9,092 bases of DNA from Bog-793 sp050010315 (GCA_050010315.1 JBEKLG010000065.1:1-9092); one strand, 5' to 3'; shown: positions 1 to 6,175, counted from the first letter of the stretch. Notes: a model not told the origin generated them from the sequence alone. Translations and numbers: made by a program.

Positions 1-274
1 TTCGTACGGGCTCGTGTTCTCCCAGCCTGTGCTGCTCGCGCTCGTCGCCGCCGGGTGCGAGCGGGACCGCGCCTACGCGATCGTGCAGCGCGCCGCGCGC
101 CGCGCCGCCGCCGAGCGACTTGCGTTTCGGGAGGTGCTCGAGGCAGATGGCGAGCTCGCCACCGTGCTTGGAACCGAGCGCGTCGGCGCCGTCCTTGCCG
201 AGGCGTTCGACCTCGAACGGGCGTTGCGCCACGCCCACCGCACCACGGACGCCGTGCGGGAGCTGGGACGGTGA
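1..274 (+). CDS. purB: Adenylosuccinate lyase, C-terminal end (partial)
   Basis: This is the 3' end of a gene that begins left of the window, read in the frame starting at base 2 and ending at TGA 272-274. The visible ~90 residues match the all-helical C-terminal domain of adenylosuccinate lyase: a GLVFSQPVLLALVAAG helix, a RAYAIVQRAA helix typical of the family, an acidic F/L..D segment, and a final FDLERALRHAHRTTDAV stretch like the usual 'FD...Y...D.IF' ending. The enzyme cleaves fumarate from SAICAR (to AICAR) and from adenylosuccinate (to AMP) in the cytoplasm. The catalytic residues lie outside the window. The stop codon overlaps the purC GTG start as GTGA, so the two are probably translationally coupled. 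The family call rests on this domain plus the purC-purS-purQ context and is firm. Confidence 0.88.
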   Translation, partial: SYGLVFSQPVLLALVAAGCERDRAYAIVQRAARRAAAERLAFREVLEADGELATVLGTERVGAVLAEAFDLERALRHAHRTTDAVRELGR

Positions 275-1176
275 CGCTCAGGCGCCTGTACTCGGGCAAG
301 GTCCGCGAGGTCTTCGACGCGGGCGACGGCCTGTTGCTGATGGTCGCGTCCGACCGGATCAGCGCCTACGACCACGTCTTTGACCAGCCGATACCGGACA
401 AGGGGCGGGTGTTGACGGCGATGACGGCCTACTGGTGTGGTGAGTTCGTCTCGCTCGCGCCGACGCACCTCGTCACCGCCGACCCGAGCCGCTTCCCGGC
501 CGAGACGCGCGACTGGCCCGATTTCGCGGGCCGGGCGATGCTCGTCCGGCGGGCCGAGATGCTCCCGATCGAGTGCATTGTGCGGGGCTACCTCGCCGGT
601 TCGGCCTGGCGCGAGTACCAGTTGCACGGGACGATGCACGGCGAGCCGCTCCCCGCCGGCCTCGTCGAGGCGTGTCGACTGGCCGAGCCCGCCTTCACGC
701 CGTCGACGAAGGCGGTGAGCGGTCACGACGAGAACATCAGCTTCGACGTAGCGGCGGCGACACTCGGGGCCGAGCTCGCGGGACGGGTTCGCAAGCTCTG
801 CGTCGCGGCCTATTCGGCGGCCGCCAGGATCGCGCGGCAAAGGGGCATCATCGTCGCCGACACGAAGTTCGAGCTCGGGCTCGTCGACGGCGAGCTCACG
901 ATCTGTGACGAGATCATCACGCCGGACTCGTCACGGCTGTGGGACGCCGCGACCTGGGTCGCGGGGCGGATGCCGCCGTCGTACGACAAGCAACCGATGC
1001 GCGACTGGGCCGCGGCGACCGGCTGGGACATGGCGTCGCCACCCCCGCCGATGCCCGCCGAGGTCGTCGCCTCGACGCGCGCCCGTTACATCGAGGCCTA
1101 TGAGCGGATTTCCGGGCTGCGGCTCGCCGATTGGTGGAAGGAAGGGGGACAACGTGAACTACGGCATCGTCGTTGA
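271..1176 (+). CDS. purC: SAICAR synthetase (phosphoribosylaminoimidazole-succinocarboxamide synthase)
   Basis: The 301-aa protein joins CAIR to L-aspartate using ATP, giving SAICAR, in the cytoplasm. The start is GTG 271, which overlaps the purB stop. It puts the family's N-terminal LYSGKVREVF nucleotide-binding loop at residues 6-15, followed by VASDRISAYDHVF. Other hallmarks are SGHDENISF (150-158, aspartate/CAIR site), VADTKFELG (195-203), CDEIITPDSSRLWD (212-225, metal and substrate contacts) and YDKQPMRDW. The length is normal for actinobacterial PurC. A longer in-frame reading reaches back to about 55, but it would lie over purB and has no family similarity, so it was discarded. The gene's last 23 bases overlap purS. 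No key residue appears to be missing. Confidence 0.96.
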   Translation: MTLRRLYSGKVREVFDAGDGLLLMVASDRISAYDHVFDQPIPDKGRVLTAMTAYWCGEFVSLAPTHLVTADPSRFPAETRDWPDFAGRAMLVRRAEMLPIECIVRGYLAGSAWREYQLHGTMHGEPLPAGLVEACRLAEPAFTPSTKAVSGHDENISFDVAAATLGAELAGRVRKLCVAAYSAAARIARQRGIIVADTKFELGLVDGELTICDEIITPDSSRLWDAATWVAGRMPPSYDKQPMRDWAAATGWDMASPPPPMPAEVVASTRARYIEAYERISGLRLADWWKEGGQRELRHRR

Positions 1177-1423
1177 GATCCGCGGCCTCGCCGGGCTGGC
1201 CGACCCCGAGGGGCTGGCGATCGAGCGGGCGCTCCCGTCACTCGGCTTCAGTGGCGTGCAGGGCGTGCACGTCGGCAAGGTCTTCCGGTTCTCGGTCGAG
1301 GCGGCGAGCGCGGCCGAGGCTCGGAGAACGGCCGGCGAGATGTGCGACCGGCTGCTTGCCAATCCGGTGATCGAACGCGCCGAGATTCGCGTCCTCGCCG
1401 GCGAAGAGGTGTCCGAGGCGTGA
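1154..1423 (+). CDS. purS: FGAM synthase subunit PurS
   Basis: This 89-aa protein is the small structural subunit of formylglycinamidine ribonucleotide synthase. PurS dimers bridge PurL and PurQ and help pass ammonia from PurQ to PurL. The sequence shows the expected beta-alpha-beta-beta-alpha-beta pattern: YGIVVEIRGLAGLADPEG, then AIERALPSLGF, GVHVGKVFRFSVEA, AAEARRTAGEMCDRLLANP and VIERAEIRVL. The conserved 'DPEG' and 'G..V..V..GK.F' signatures are both present. The start is GTG 1154, preceded at 1144-1148 by a GGGGG run within a purine-rich GGAAGGAAGGGGG stretch, 5 nt from the start. That Shine-Dalgarno lies inside the end of purC, with which purS overlaps by 23 bp. The stop overlaps purQ as GTGA. 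The family is short but distinctive, and the neighbours confirm it. Confidence 0.95.
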   Translation: MNYGIVVEIRGLAGLADPEGLAIERALPSLGFSGVQGVHVGKVFRFSVEAASAAEARRTAGEMCDRLLANPVIERAEIRVLAGEEVSEA

Positions 1424-2133
1424 TAGCGGACATCGGGATCGTCTGTTTCCCCGGGTCGAACTGCGAGCACGACGTCAGCCGGGCGCTGGAGGCGCTCGGT
1501 GCTTCGACGCAGATCCTCTGGCACGGTGCCGACAGCGTTGGGGAAGTCGGTGCCGTCGTCATCCCCGGCGGCTTCGCCCACGGCGACTACCTCAGGCCTG
1601 GTGCGATCGCGCGCTTTTCCCCGATCATGCGGGCGGTCGGCGACTTCGCGGCCAATGGTGGCCCGGTCGTCGGGATCTGCAACGGCTTCCAGGTGCTCAC
1701 CGAGGCGGGGCTGCTCCCCGGGGCGTTGACGCGCAACGTCGGTCTGCGGTTCATCTGCCAGACCGTCGAGTGCACCGTCGAGTCAACCTCGAGCACGATC
1801 ACCTCGCGGGCCCAACCGGGCACGGTGCTACGGCTGCCGATCAACCACTATGAGGGGAACTACACCTGTGACCCGGCGACGCTCGCCGAGGTCGAACGAC
1901 GCGGCCAGGTCGTACTCCGCTACCGGGAGAACCCGAACGGCGCGATGAATGCGATCGCCGGCGTGGCCAACCCCGCGGGCAACGTCGTCGGGCTGATGCC
2001 GCACCCCGAACGCGCCTCGGACCCGCTCGGCGCCGGTACGGACGGCATCGTCCTTTTTGAGGCGCTGCTCGAGGCGGCGGGCGCTTGGCAGACCGTCAGC
2101 CGGCGGTCGGCGCCGGCTGACGCCGCGATCTAG
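1420..2133 (+). CDS. purQ: FGAM synthase glutaminase subunit PurQ
   Basis: This 237-aa class I glutamine amidotransferase supplies ammonia to PurL by hydrolysing glutamine. The catalytic triad is visible: nucleophile Cys87 in GICNGFQVL, and His195 and Glu197 in MPHPERA. The N-terminal IGIVCFPGSNCEHD (residues 5-18) and the PGGFAHGDYLRPG oxyanion-side loop (49-61) are typical of PurQ and separate it from other amidotransferases. The start is GTG 1420, overlapping the purS stop. Length matches the stand-alone PurQ family, consistent with a separate short PurL and PurS here rather than the fused enzyme of enterobacteria. The gene ends tail to tail with the minus-strand gene at 2130-2549, and the two stop codons share one CTAG. 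Confidence 0.97.
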   Translation: MIADIGIVCFPGSNCEHDVSRALEALGASTQILWHGADSVGEVGAVVIPGGFAHGDYLRPGAIARFSPIMRAVGDFAANGGPVVGICNGFQVLTEAGLLPGALTRNVGLRFICQTVECTVESTSSTITSRAQPGTVLRLPINHYEGNYTCDPATLAEVERRGQVVLRYRENPNGAMNAIAGVANPAGNVVGLMPHPERASDPLGAGTDGIVLFEALLEAAGAWQTVSRRSAPADAAI

Positions 2134-2549
2134 GCCCCGGCGCCGCGGTGGACGCCGGCGCGCCGCAAGACCTCGGCGGGGACACCCGCCTCGCGCCAGG
2201 TGGCGTAGTCGATGCCCTTGCGGGCACCGTACTCGGCCGCCGCGCCGACGAAGCCCTTCTCGAGCGCCGAGATGTCCTCCGGGCCGCTCCCGGCCGAGAG
2301 GCGGGCCTCGATGCCCTTACGGCGTTGGATGAGGTGGAGCCGCTGCAGCGGGTCGGCGTCCTTCAGGCGGGCGGAGATCTCGTGCAACTGCTTGCGGAGC
2401 GATTCGGCACTGGGGCGGCGGCCGCGGCGCGGCCGGTTGCGCTCGAGAGCTTCGAGGTAGCGCCGCACGGCGAGCCCCTGTGTCCGGCCCGCGGCGAGCG
2501 CCGCCTTGTGCTCCGAGGTCATGGAGGTTCGCTTTCTTGGTGGTGTCAT
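2130..2549 (-). CDS. Conserved hypothetical protein, basic and coiled-coil-like, inverted within the purine cluster
   Basis: I do not know a function. The product (139 aa from ATG 2549) has a very basic N-terminal third, including RNRPRRGRRPSAES, with an opening motif MTSEHKAALAAGR. A charged helical stretch follows (about 55-85, LRKQLHEISARLKDADPLQR), likely a coiled coil or helical hairpin. The C-terminal block is EYGARKGIDYATWREAGVPA. From memory it resembles a family of small actinobacterial hypothetical proteins with the order 'SEEHKAAL..GR ... RGRKRTPES ... ISYAAWREVGVP'; no search was run. The basic region suggests nucleic acid binding (inference). The start is uncertain: GTG 2573 is an alternative with AGGGAA 11 nt upstream, and ATG 2522 is a shorter one. 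ATG 2549 has GGAGG, but only one base away. It converges on purQ with a shared CTAG and is divergent from purL. Confidence 0.72.
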   Translation of the reverse strand: MTPPRKRTSMTSEHKAALAAGRTQGLAVRRYLEALERNRPRRGRRPSAESLRKQLHEISARLKDADPLQRLHLIQRRKGIEARLSAGSGPEDISALEKGFVGAAAEYGARKGIDYATWREAGVPAEVLRRAGVHRGAGA

Positions 2550-2577
2550 GCCTCCACTATTGCCGTTCGACACACCG

Positions 2578-2597
2578 AATGCAATTCCCTAATGCAA
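2578..2597. repeat. Short direct repeat AATGCAA x2 between divergent genes
   Basis: AATGCAA occurs at 2578-2584 and again at 2591-2597, a 13-base period, in the only clearly AT-richer stretch of the left half (about 2570-2630). It lies between the minus-strand hypothetical gene and purL, immediately upstream of the former. The pair could be an operator for either divergent gene. No clear -35/-10 pair was found for purL. This is a pattern seen by eye, and its role is inference. Confidence 0.35.
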
Positions 2598-2630
2598 GTC
2601 ACCAACATTGTTCATTTCATCAGGCCACCG

Positions 2631-2645
2631 AGAAGGGATAGAGGG
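2631..2645 (+). promoter_or_regulatory. Ribosome binding site supporting the TTG start of purL
   Basis: The stretch AGAAGGGATAGAGGG is purine-rich. Its AAGGG (2633-2637) ends 10 nt before the TTG at 2648, and a second GAGGG (2641-2645) ends 2 nt before it. No ATG or GTG occurs in the same frame close by that keeps the conserved N-terminus, so this site decides for the rare TTG start. Confidence 0.55.
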
Positions 2646-2647
2646 CG

Positions 2648-4924
2648 TTGAGCGTTTCCCCGGATCGCGAAGAATCAGATGACTTCCGGCGCCATCGGAG
2701 CCTCGGCCTCACCGACGAGGAGTACGAGATGATCGTCGGGATTCTCGGCCGGCGGCCGACGGACACCGAACTCGCGATGTATTCGGTGATGTGGAGTGAG
2801 CACTGTTCCTACAAGTCCTCGCGGGTCCACCTGGCCCGGCTGCCGACCGAGGCGCCCCATGTACTCATAGGACCTGGTGAGAACGCCGGAGTCATCGACG
2901 TGGGCGATGGAATCGCCGTTGCGGTTCGGATCGAAAGCCACAACCACCCCTCCTACATTGAGCCCTACCAGGGGGCGGCGACGGGTGTCGGCGGGATCCT
3001 CCGCGATATCTTCACGATGGGCGCGCGGCCAATTGCCCTCATGGATGCACTGTTCTTTGGTCCCCCGGAGGACGCGCGCAGCCGATTCATCCTCGACGGT
3101 GTGGTACGCGGCATCGCGGGCTATGGCAACGCGGTGGGCGTGCCGACCGTCGGCGGCCAGACAACCTTCGATTCGACCTATCGGTCAAATCCGCTCGTCA
3201 ACGTCTTTTGCCTTGGGTTGCTGCCAATATCCCGACTTGTGCTCAGTTCGGCGTCGGGCGTGGGCAACCTCGCCGTGCTGCTCGGCTCGCGAACCGGGCG
3301 GGACGGGATCGGCGGGGTGAGCGTGCTCGCCTCGGCCGGCTTCGCCGAGGCGGACGCGGCCGGGGAGTCGGCGAAGCGTCCGAGCGTACAGATCTCCGAT
3401 CCGTACGAGGAGAAGCGCTTGATCGAGACCTGCCTGGAACTGTTCGACGCCGGCCTCGTCGTCGGGATCCAAGATCTCGGCGGCGCCGGGCTGTCCTGCG
3501 CGACGAGCGAGAGCGCGGCCCACGCCCGCTTGGGCATGGACGTCGACGTCGCCCGGGTGCCCCGTCGCGAGCCAGAAATGAGCCCGGCCGAGGTGATGAC
3601 GAGCGAGAGCCAGGAGCGGATGCTCGCAATCGTCGTCCCGGAGTCGCTGCCGGCCGTCGAGGAGGTCTGCCGCCGCTGGGAGGTGGAGGCGACGGCGATC
3701 GGCGTCGTCACCGCGCCGGACGCCTCGGGCGTCGGCCGGCTGCGGATCCTCGACGGCGACGAAGGGGAGATCGCCGCTGACGTTCCCGCGGCGACACTCG
3801 CGGACCTCGGTCCCCGCTACCGCCGTCCGATGTCAGTGCCGACGGACCTCGCCGAGCGGCGCGCCGACGACCCGTCGCGCAGGCCGGCGCCGGCCGACCC
3901 GGGTCGAGACCTCTTGGCGCTCCTCGCGGATCCGGCTCCGATCTACCGCCAGTACGACCACGAACTGTTCTTGAACACGGTCGTCGGCCCGGGCGAGGGC
4001 GATGCCACGGTGCTGAAACTCGCCGCCCCGGGGATCCCCTGGCGCAACCGGGCGCTCGCGATGAGCGCCGACGCCAACCCGGGGTGGTGCGCCGCTGACC
4101 CGCGCGCCGGCACGGCGGCGACGGTCGCCGAATCGGCCCTCAACGTCTCGTGCGCCGGGGCGATCCCGCTTGCCCTCGTGAACTGCCTGAACTTCGGCAA
4201 CCCGGAACACCCTGAGGTGATGTGGCAGCTCTCCGAGGCGATCGACGGCATGTCCGAGGCCTGCGAGGCGCTCGGCATTCCGGTCGTCGGCGGCAACGTC
4301 TCGCTCTACGACGAGTCCGGAGGTTCGGATATCGATCCGACGCCGGTCGTCGCGGTCATCGGTTTGATCAACCGTCTCGTGCGCAAGCCGCCCGTCCCCG
4401 GATGGCAGGACGGGGACTCGCTCGTCGTCGTCGGCGCGCCGGGGAGAGGACTCGCCGGATCCCGCTGGGCACGGTCGGTTGCCGGCTGCGCCGGTGGCGT
4501 CCTCGCCGCCGTCGACCTGGCGTCGTACCGGGAGCTGTGCCGGTTCATCAGGGAGCTCGTCGCCCGCGAGACCGGTGACGACGATCCGCCCGGGTTGGTC
4601 AGTGGGCTCCACGACGTCGGCGACGGCGGCCTCGGCGTCGCTCTCGCCGAATGTGCCCGTATGGCCCGCATCGGAGCCCGAGTCGAGGGCGTCGTGAGCC
4701 ATGAGGACCTGTTCGCCGAGCTGCCGTTGCGCGTTCTCGTGGCGACGCCACGGCCTGATGAACTCACGCGGCTCGCGGCGAACGCCGGAATCCCCGCCGC
4801 CGTGGTCGGGGTCGCCGGCGGCGAACGCCTGGTTGTGCGCGGGACCGTCGACTGCTCTTTGCACGAACTCGATGAGGCAAGCTCTGGAATCGCTGCGGCG
4901 CTCGAGACTCGCGCGCCGGTCTAG
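2648..4924 (+). CDS. purL: FGAM synthase large subunit PurL (short, PurS/PurQ-dependent type)
   Basis: This 758-aa ATP-dependent ligase converts FGAR plus ammonia to FGAM in the cytoplasm, working in a complex with PurS and PurQ. It has the duplicated AIR-synthase-like architecture. The N-terminal half holds MWSEHCSYKSS (His52) and RIESHNHPSYIEPYQGAATG (98-100 HNH, substrate and metal site), then DIFTMGARPIA, GNAVGVPTVGG and QDLGGAGLSCATSE. The C-terminal half carries NCLNFGNPE, VVGGNVSLYDE and LHDVGDGGLGVALAE. Length agrees with the ~740-aa Bacillus-type PurL and is far shorter than the ~1300-aa fused PurL. The start is TTG 2648, supported by a purine-rich stretch upstream. It stands apart from purQ because an inverted gene lies between them, so it probably has its own promoter in 2574-2647. 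No purF or purM follows; the next gene is on the other strand. Confidence 0.97.
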   Translation: MSVSPDREESDDFRRHRSLGLTDEEYEMIVGILGRRPTDTELAMYSVMWSEHCSYKSSRVHLARLPTEAPHVLIGPGENAGVIDVGDGIAVAVRIESHNHPSYIEPYQGAATGVGGILRDIFTMGARPIALMDALFFGPPEDARSRFILDGVVRGIAGYGNAVGVPTVGGQTTFDSTYRSNPLVNVFCLGLLPISRLVLSSASGVGNLAVLLGSRTGRDGIGGVSVLASAGFAEADAAGESAKRPSVQISDPYEEKRLIETCLELFDAGLVVGIQDLGGAGLSCATSESAAHARLGMDVDVARVPRREPEMSPAEVMTSESQERMLAIVVPESLPAVEEVCRRWEVEATAIGVVTAPDASGVGRLRILDGDEGEIAADVPAATLADLGPRYRRPMSVPTDLAERRADDPSRRPAPADPGRDLLALLADPAPIYRQYDHELFLNTVVGPGEGDATVLKLAAPGIPWRNRALAMSADANPGWCAADPRAGTAATVAESALNVSCAGAIPLALVNCLNFGNPEHPEVMWQLSEAIDGMSEACEALGIPVVGGNVSLYDESGGSDIDPTPVVAVIGLINRLVRKPPVPGWQDGDSLVVVGAPGRGLAGSRWARSVAGCAGGVLAAVDLASYRELCRFIRELVARETGDDDPPGLVSGLHDVGDGGLGVALAECARMARIGARVEGVVSHEDLFAELPLRVLVATPRPDELTRLAANAGIPAAVVGVAGGERLVVRGTVDCSLHELDEASSGIAAALETRAPV

Positions 4925-4991
4925 ATCCGCGACCTTTCCGGTGACTTTGACCGGCGTCGCGCCCGACCATTCGGCGAGCGAGGGTCTGGTG

Positions 4992-5007
4992 GGCCGGCCC
5001 GCCGGCC
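4992..5007. terminator. Possible GC-rich hairpin between purL and the convergent small gene
   Basis: GGCCGGC (4992-4998) and GCCGGCC (5001-5007) are perfect inverted arms around CC; folded, this gives about 6 pairs with a 4-nt loop. It lies between the convergent ends of purL (4924) and the 47-aa gene (5042), where a bidirectional terminator would be expected. There is no T tract on either side. In DNA this GC-rich, such a short palindrome may be chance. The rest of 4925-5041 holds only a weaker CCGGT/ACCGG pair near 4939-4955. Confidence 0.3.
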
Positions 5008-5041
5008 GCACGACGGTACGCCGGGTTGTCCGGGCCGACCC

Positions 5042-5185
5042 CTAGATTTTCGTGTAGCTGATCGCCCGGAGGCAGCTCGGACGGCGCGGGAACTCGTCAC
5101 CGAAGGTCCGCATGGGAACGGTCCAGTGTCCCCAGGCCGCCTGGTACGTACCCGGGTCGATGCACTTCTCGCCGGTTCTTACCAT
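5042..5185 (-). CDS. Small 47-aa protein, unknown function, GD.FP motif
   Basis: A complete short gene runs on the minus strand from ATG 5185 to TAG (5044-5042). It is preceded by an excellent Shine-Dalgarno: GGGAGGAAGGG at 5198-5188, with GGAGG 7 nt from the ATG. The product starts MVRTGEKCIDPGTYQAAWGH, continues through TVPMRTFGDEFPRRPSC, and ends AISYTKI. It has only two cysteines (8 and 38). The 'G.Y ... GD.FP ... YTK' layout recalls tiny YjzC-like or zinc-ribbon-like proteins that carry 'PG.Y.C..CGH...GD.FPPC..C'. Here the paired cysteines would be mostly lost, so metal binding is doubtful. That comparison is from memory. There is no signal peptide or membrane segment. It is convergent with purL and divergent from the methyltransferase. 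The ribosome binding site and tidy length make it probably real; its function is unknown. Confidence 0.6.
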   Translation of the reverse strand: MVRTGEKCIDPGTYQAAWGHWTVPMRTFGDEFPRRPSCLRAISYTKI

Positions 5186-5187
5186 TG

Positions 5188-5198
5188 CCCTTCCTCCC
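5188..5198 (-). promoter_or_regulatory. Strong ribosome binding site for the 47-aa gene
   Basis: On the minus strand this reads GGGAGGAAGGG, including a full GGAGG 7 nt upstream of ATG 5185. It is the strongest Shine-Dalgarno seen in the window and the main reason to accept the small gene. Confidence 0.65.
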
Positions 5199-5310
5199 TA
5201 GTCGTTGTTTGATCCGGGACAAGTGGCGAGCGAGAAAAACCGGGCAGGCCGCCCGCCGGGGACACAGGCGCGGCCCTCCTGTGCACGGCTCTTGGCAACT
5301 GGCGACGTGT

Positions 5311-5329
5311 CCGTTGGCGAACCCAACGG
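5311..5329. other. Perfect 7-bp inverted repeat upstream of the methyltransferase
   Basis: CCGTTGG (5311-5317) and CCAACGG (5323-5329) flank a CGAAC loop. It lies in the 5186-5419 gap between the divergent small gene and the methyltransferase reading frame. There is no T tract. It could be an operator or a weak hairpin. A second pair, CACAGG (5263-5268) / CCTGTG (5278-5283), lies just upstream. Apart from these and the ribosome binding site at 5188-5198, I see nothing definite in 5186-5365. Confidence 0.35.
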
Positions 5330-5419
5330 GCGAGCGATGATTTCCGACGTGAAGCCGGTCGTTTCATGGCGCCAGCGAGAGGCGTGACCGCGGAGGCTGG
5401 ATCAGGCTCGGGGTTCGGC

Positions 5420-5975
5420 ATGAGACGCGGCAAGGTTTATCCGGCGGCCCAGGCGCGCTCGCTGCTCAATCCGTTGCGGCGTCTCGTTCAGTCACCTCGG
5501 CGCACCGTGGTGGCAATGGCGCTTTCCCCGGGGGCCAAGGTGCTGGAGCTGGGATGTGGTCCCGGCTGCTTCAGCCCCTTCATCGCCCAGGCGGTCCCTC
5601 GCGGGATCGTCGTGCTGGCCGACGTGCAATTCGACATGATTATCCTCGCTCGTGAACGTCTTTCCGCCGGCTCGAACGCGCCCTACTTGCAGTGATGCAT
5701 CTCTGCTCCCGCTGCGGGCGGCGTGCTTCGACGCTGTGCTGGTCGCGACGACGCTCGGGGAGGTCCCGAATTGCGATGTCTGTGTAGAGGAGATCGGTCG
5801 CGTCCTTCGCCCTGGCGGCATCGTCACCGTGGTCGAGACCCGCCGGGATCGCGACTTCGTCGCATTCCCAAAGCTCGAGGAGCTATTTGGCCGCCACGAC
5901 TTCGTGTTCATCGACCGCCGGGGCCGCTCCTGGCAGGACGCGGCGCGGTTTCGGAAAAGACGGGCGGCGACGTGA
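5420..5975 (+). pseudogene. Class I SAM-dependent methyltransferase, broken by a frameshift
   Basis: Two overlapping frames together make one methyltransferase. The first (ATG 5420, or ATG 5366 for a longer N-terminus) gives MRRGKVYPAAQARSLLNPLR, then the SAM-binding motif I VLELGCGPG (41-49) and VVLADVQFDMI (motif II acidic residue). It hits TGA at 5693-5695. The next frame carries SDASLLPLRAACFDAVLVA, LGEVPNCD, EIGRVLRPGGIVTVVETR (post-I and motif III regions) and a C-terminal FRK, ending at TGA 5973-5975. The join falls where relatives read 'QGDA..LP', so two bases appear lost (or one gained) at about 5692-5694. Both halves fit small ~190-aa methyltransferases opening with 'VYPA...SLLNPLRRL.QSPRR'. 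Substrate unknown. Either a true pseudogene or an assembly error. The ribosome binding site is weak for either start. Confidence 0.75.
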
Positions 5976-6052
5976 CTGCCAACCGGGTTCGCCACCTCGA
6001 GGGACGTGGTGAACCCGAGCCGCGCCCGAGGGATTACGGACGCAAGGGAGCG

Positions 6053-6175
6053 GGATTCGGCAGGTCTGGTGAATAGCACGTGGCGGTCATCGAACTCGGC
6101 TTCGGGTTGACCAACAGGCGCACTGCCAGAGAACTCGGGGTTGAATTACAGATCTGTGATTCAACTCAGCGGTAG
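6053..6175 (+). pseudogene. Possible remnant of a LuxR-type helix-turn-helix
   Basis: Read in one frame with an in-frame TAG at 6074-6076, this stretch gives GFGRSGE, stop, then HVAVIELGFGLTNRRTAREL followed by GVELQICDSTQR and a TAG at 6173-6175. The run V-A-x-x-x-x-x-x-G-L-T-N-R-x-x-A-R-E-L-G-V, then a D-S-x-x-R, follows the LuxR/GerE pattern 'EVA.LVA.GLTNREIAREL.VSE.TVDSHVR'. It is too short and interrupted to be functional, and its end overlaps crgA on the other strand. It could equally be chance. The stretch 5976-6052, between the methyltransferase and this fragment, holds nothing I can identify. Confidence 0.25.
6140..6165. terminator. 26-bp near-perfect palindrome directly after the crgA stop
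   Basis: GTTGAATTACAGA and its complement TCTGTGATTCAAC meet at 6152/6153. Twelve of 13 pairs are perfect; only 6147 against 6158 differs, and that pair is a U-G wobble in a + strand transcript. The element starts on the base next to the crgA stop (6168-6166) and is AT-rich against a GC-rich background. It may serve as a terminator for crgA or for both strands, although no T tract follows, or as the operator of a dimeric regulator. Confidence 0.5.

Noticed and set aside
73..840. A 255-codon open frame on the minus strand over purB/purC
   Set aside because: Antisense shadow of well-supported purB and purC; composition is biased to R, A and E with no recognisable domain.
2574..2647. A purine riboswitch ahead of purL
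   Set aside because: The gap is only 74 bases, and no three-way junction with the conserved loop bases of the purine aptamer can be drawn.
2148..2651. A 167-codon open frame on the + strand between purQ and purL
   Set aside because: It competes with the minus-strand hypothetical gene; the minus-strand product has ordered, family-like blocks and the CTAG junction with purQ, while this frame does not.
3833..5011. A 392-codon open frame on the minus strand
   Set aside because: It is antisense to purL, arginine- and aspartate-rich without any family pattern, and explained by third-position GC bias of purL.
5205..5387. A 60-codon + strand frame from TTG 5205
   Set aside because: No ribosome binding site, no recognisable motif, and it overlaps the methyltransferase start region.
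5492..6079. A 195-codon minus-strand frame opposite the methyltransferase
   Set aside because: The + strand shows the SAM-binding motifs; the minus-strand translation has none and is rich in R and S as expected of a shadow.
5976..6139. A tRNA gene suggested by GGTTCGCC near 5989
   Set aside because: No matching acceptor stem, anticodon arm or proper T-arm could be placed around it.
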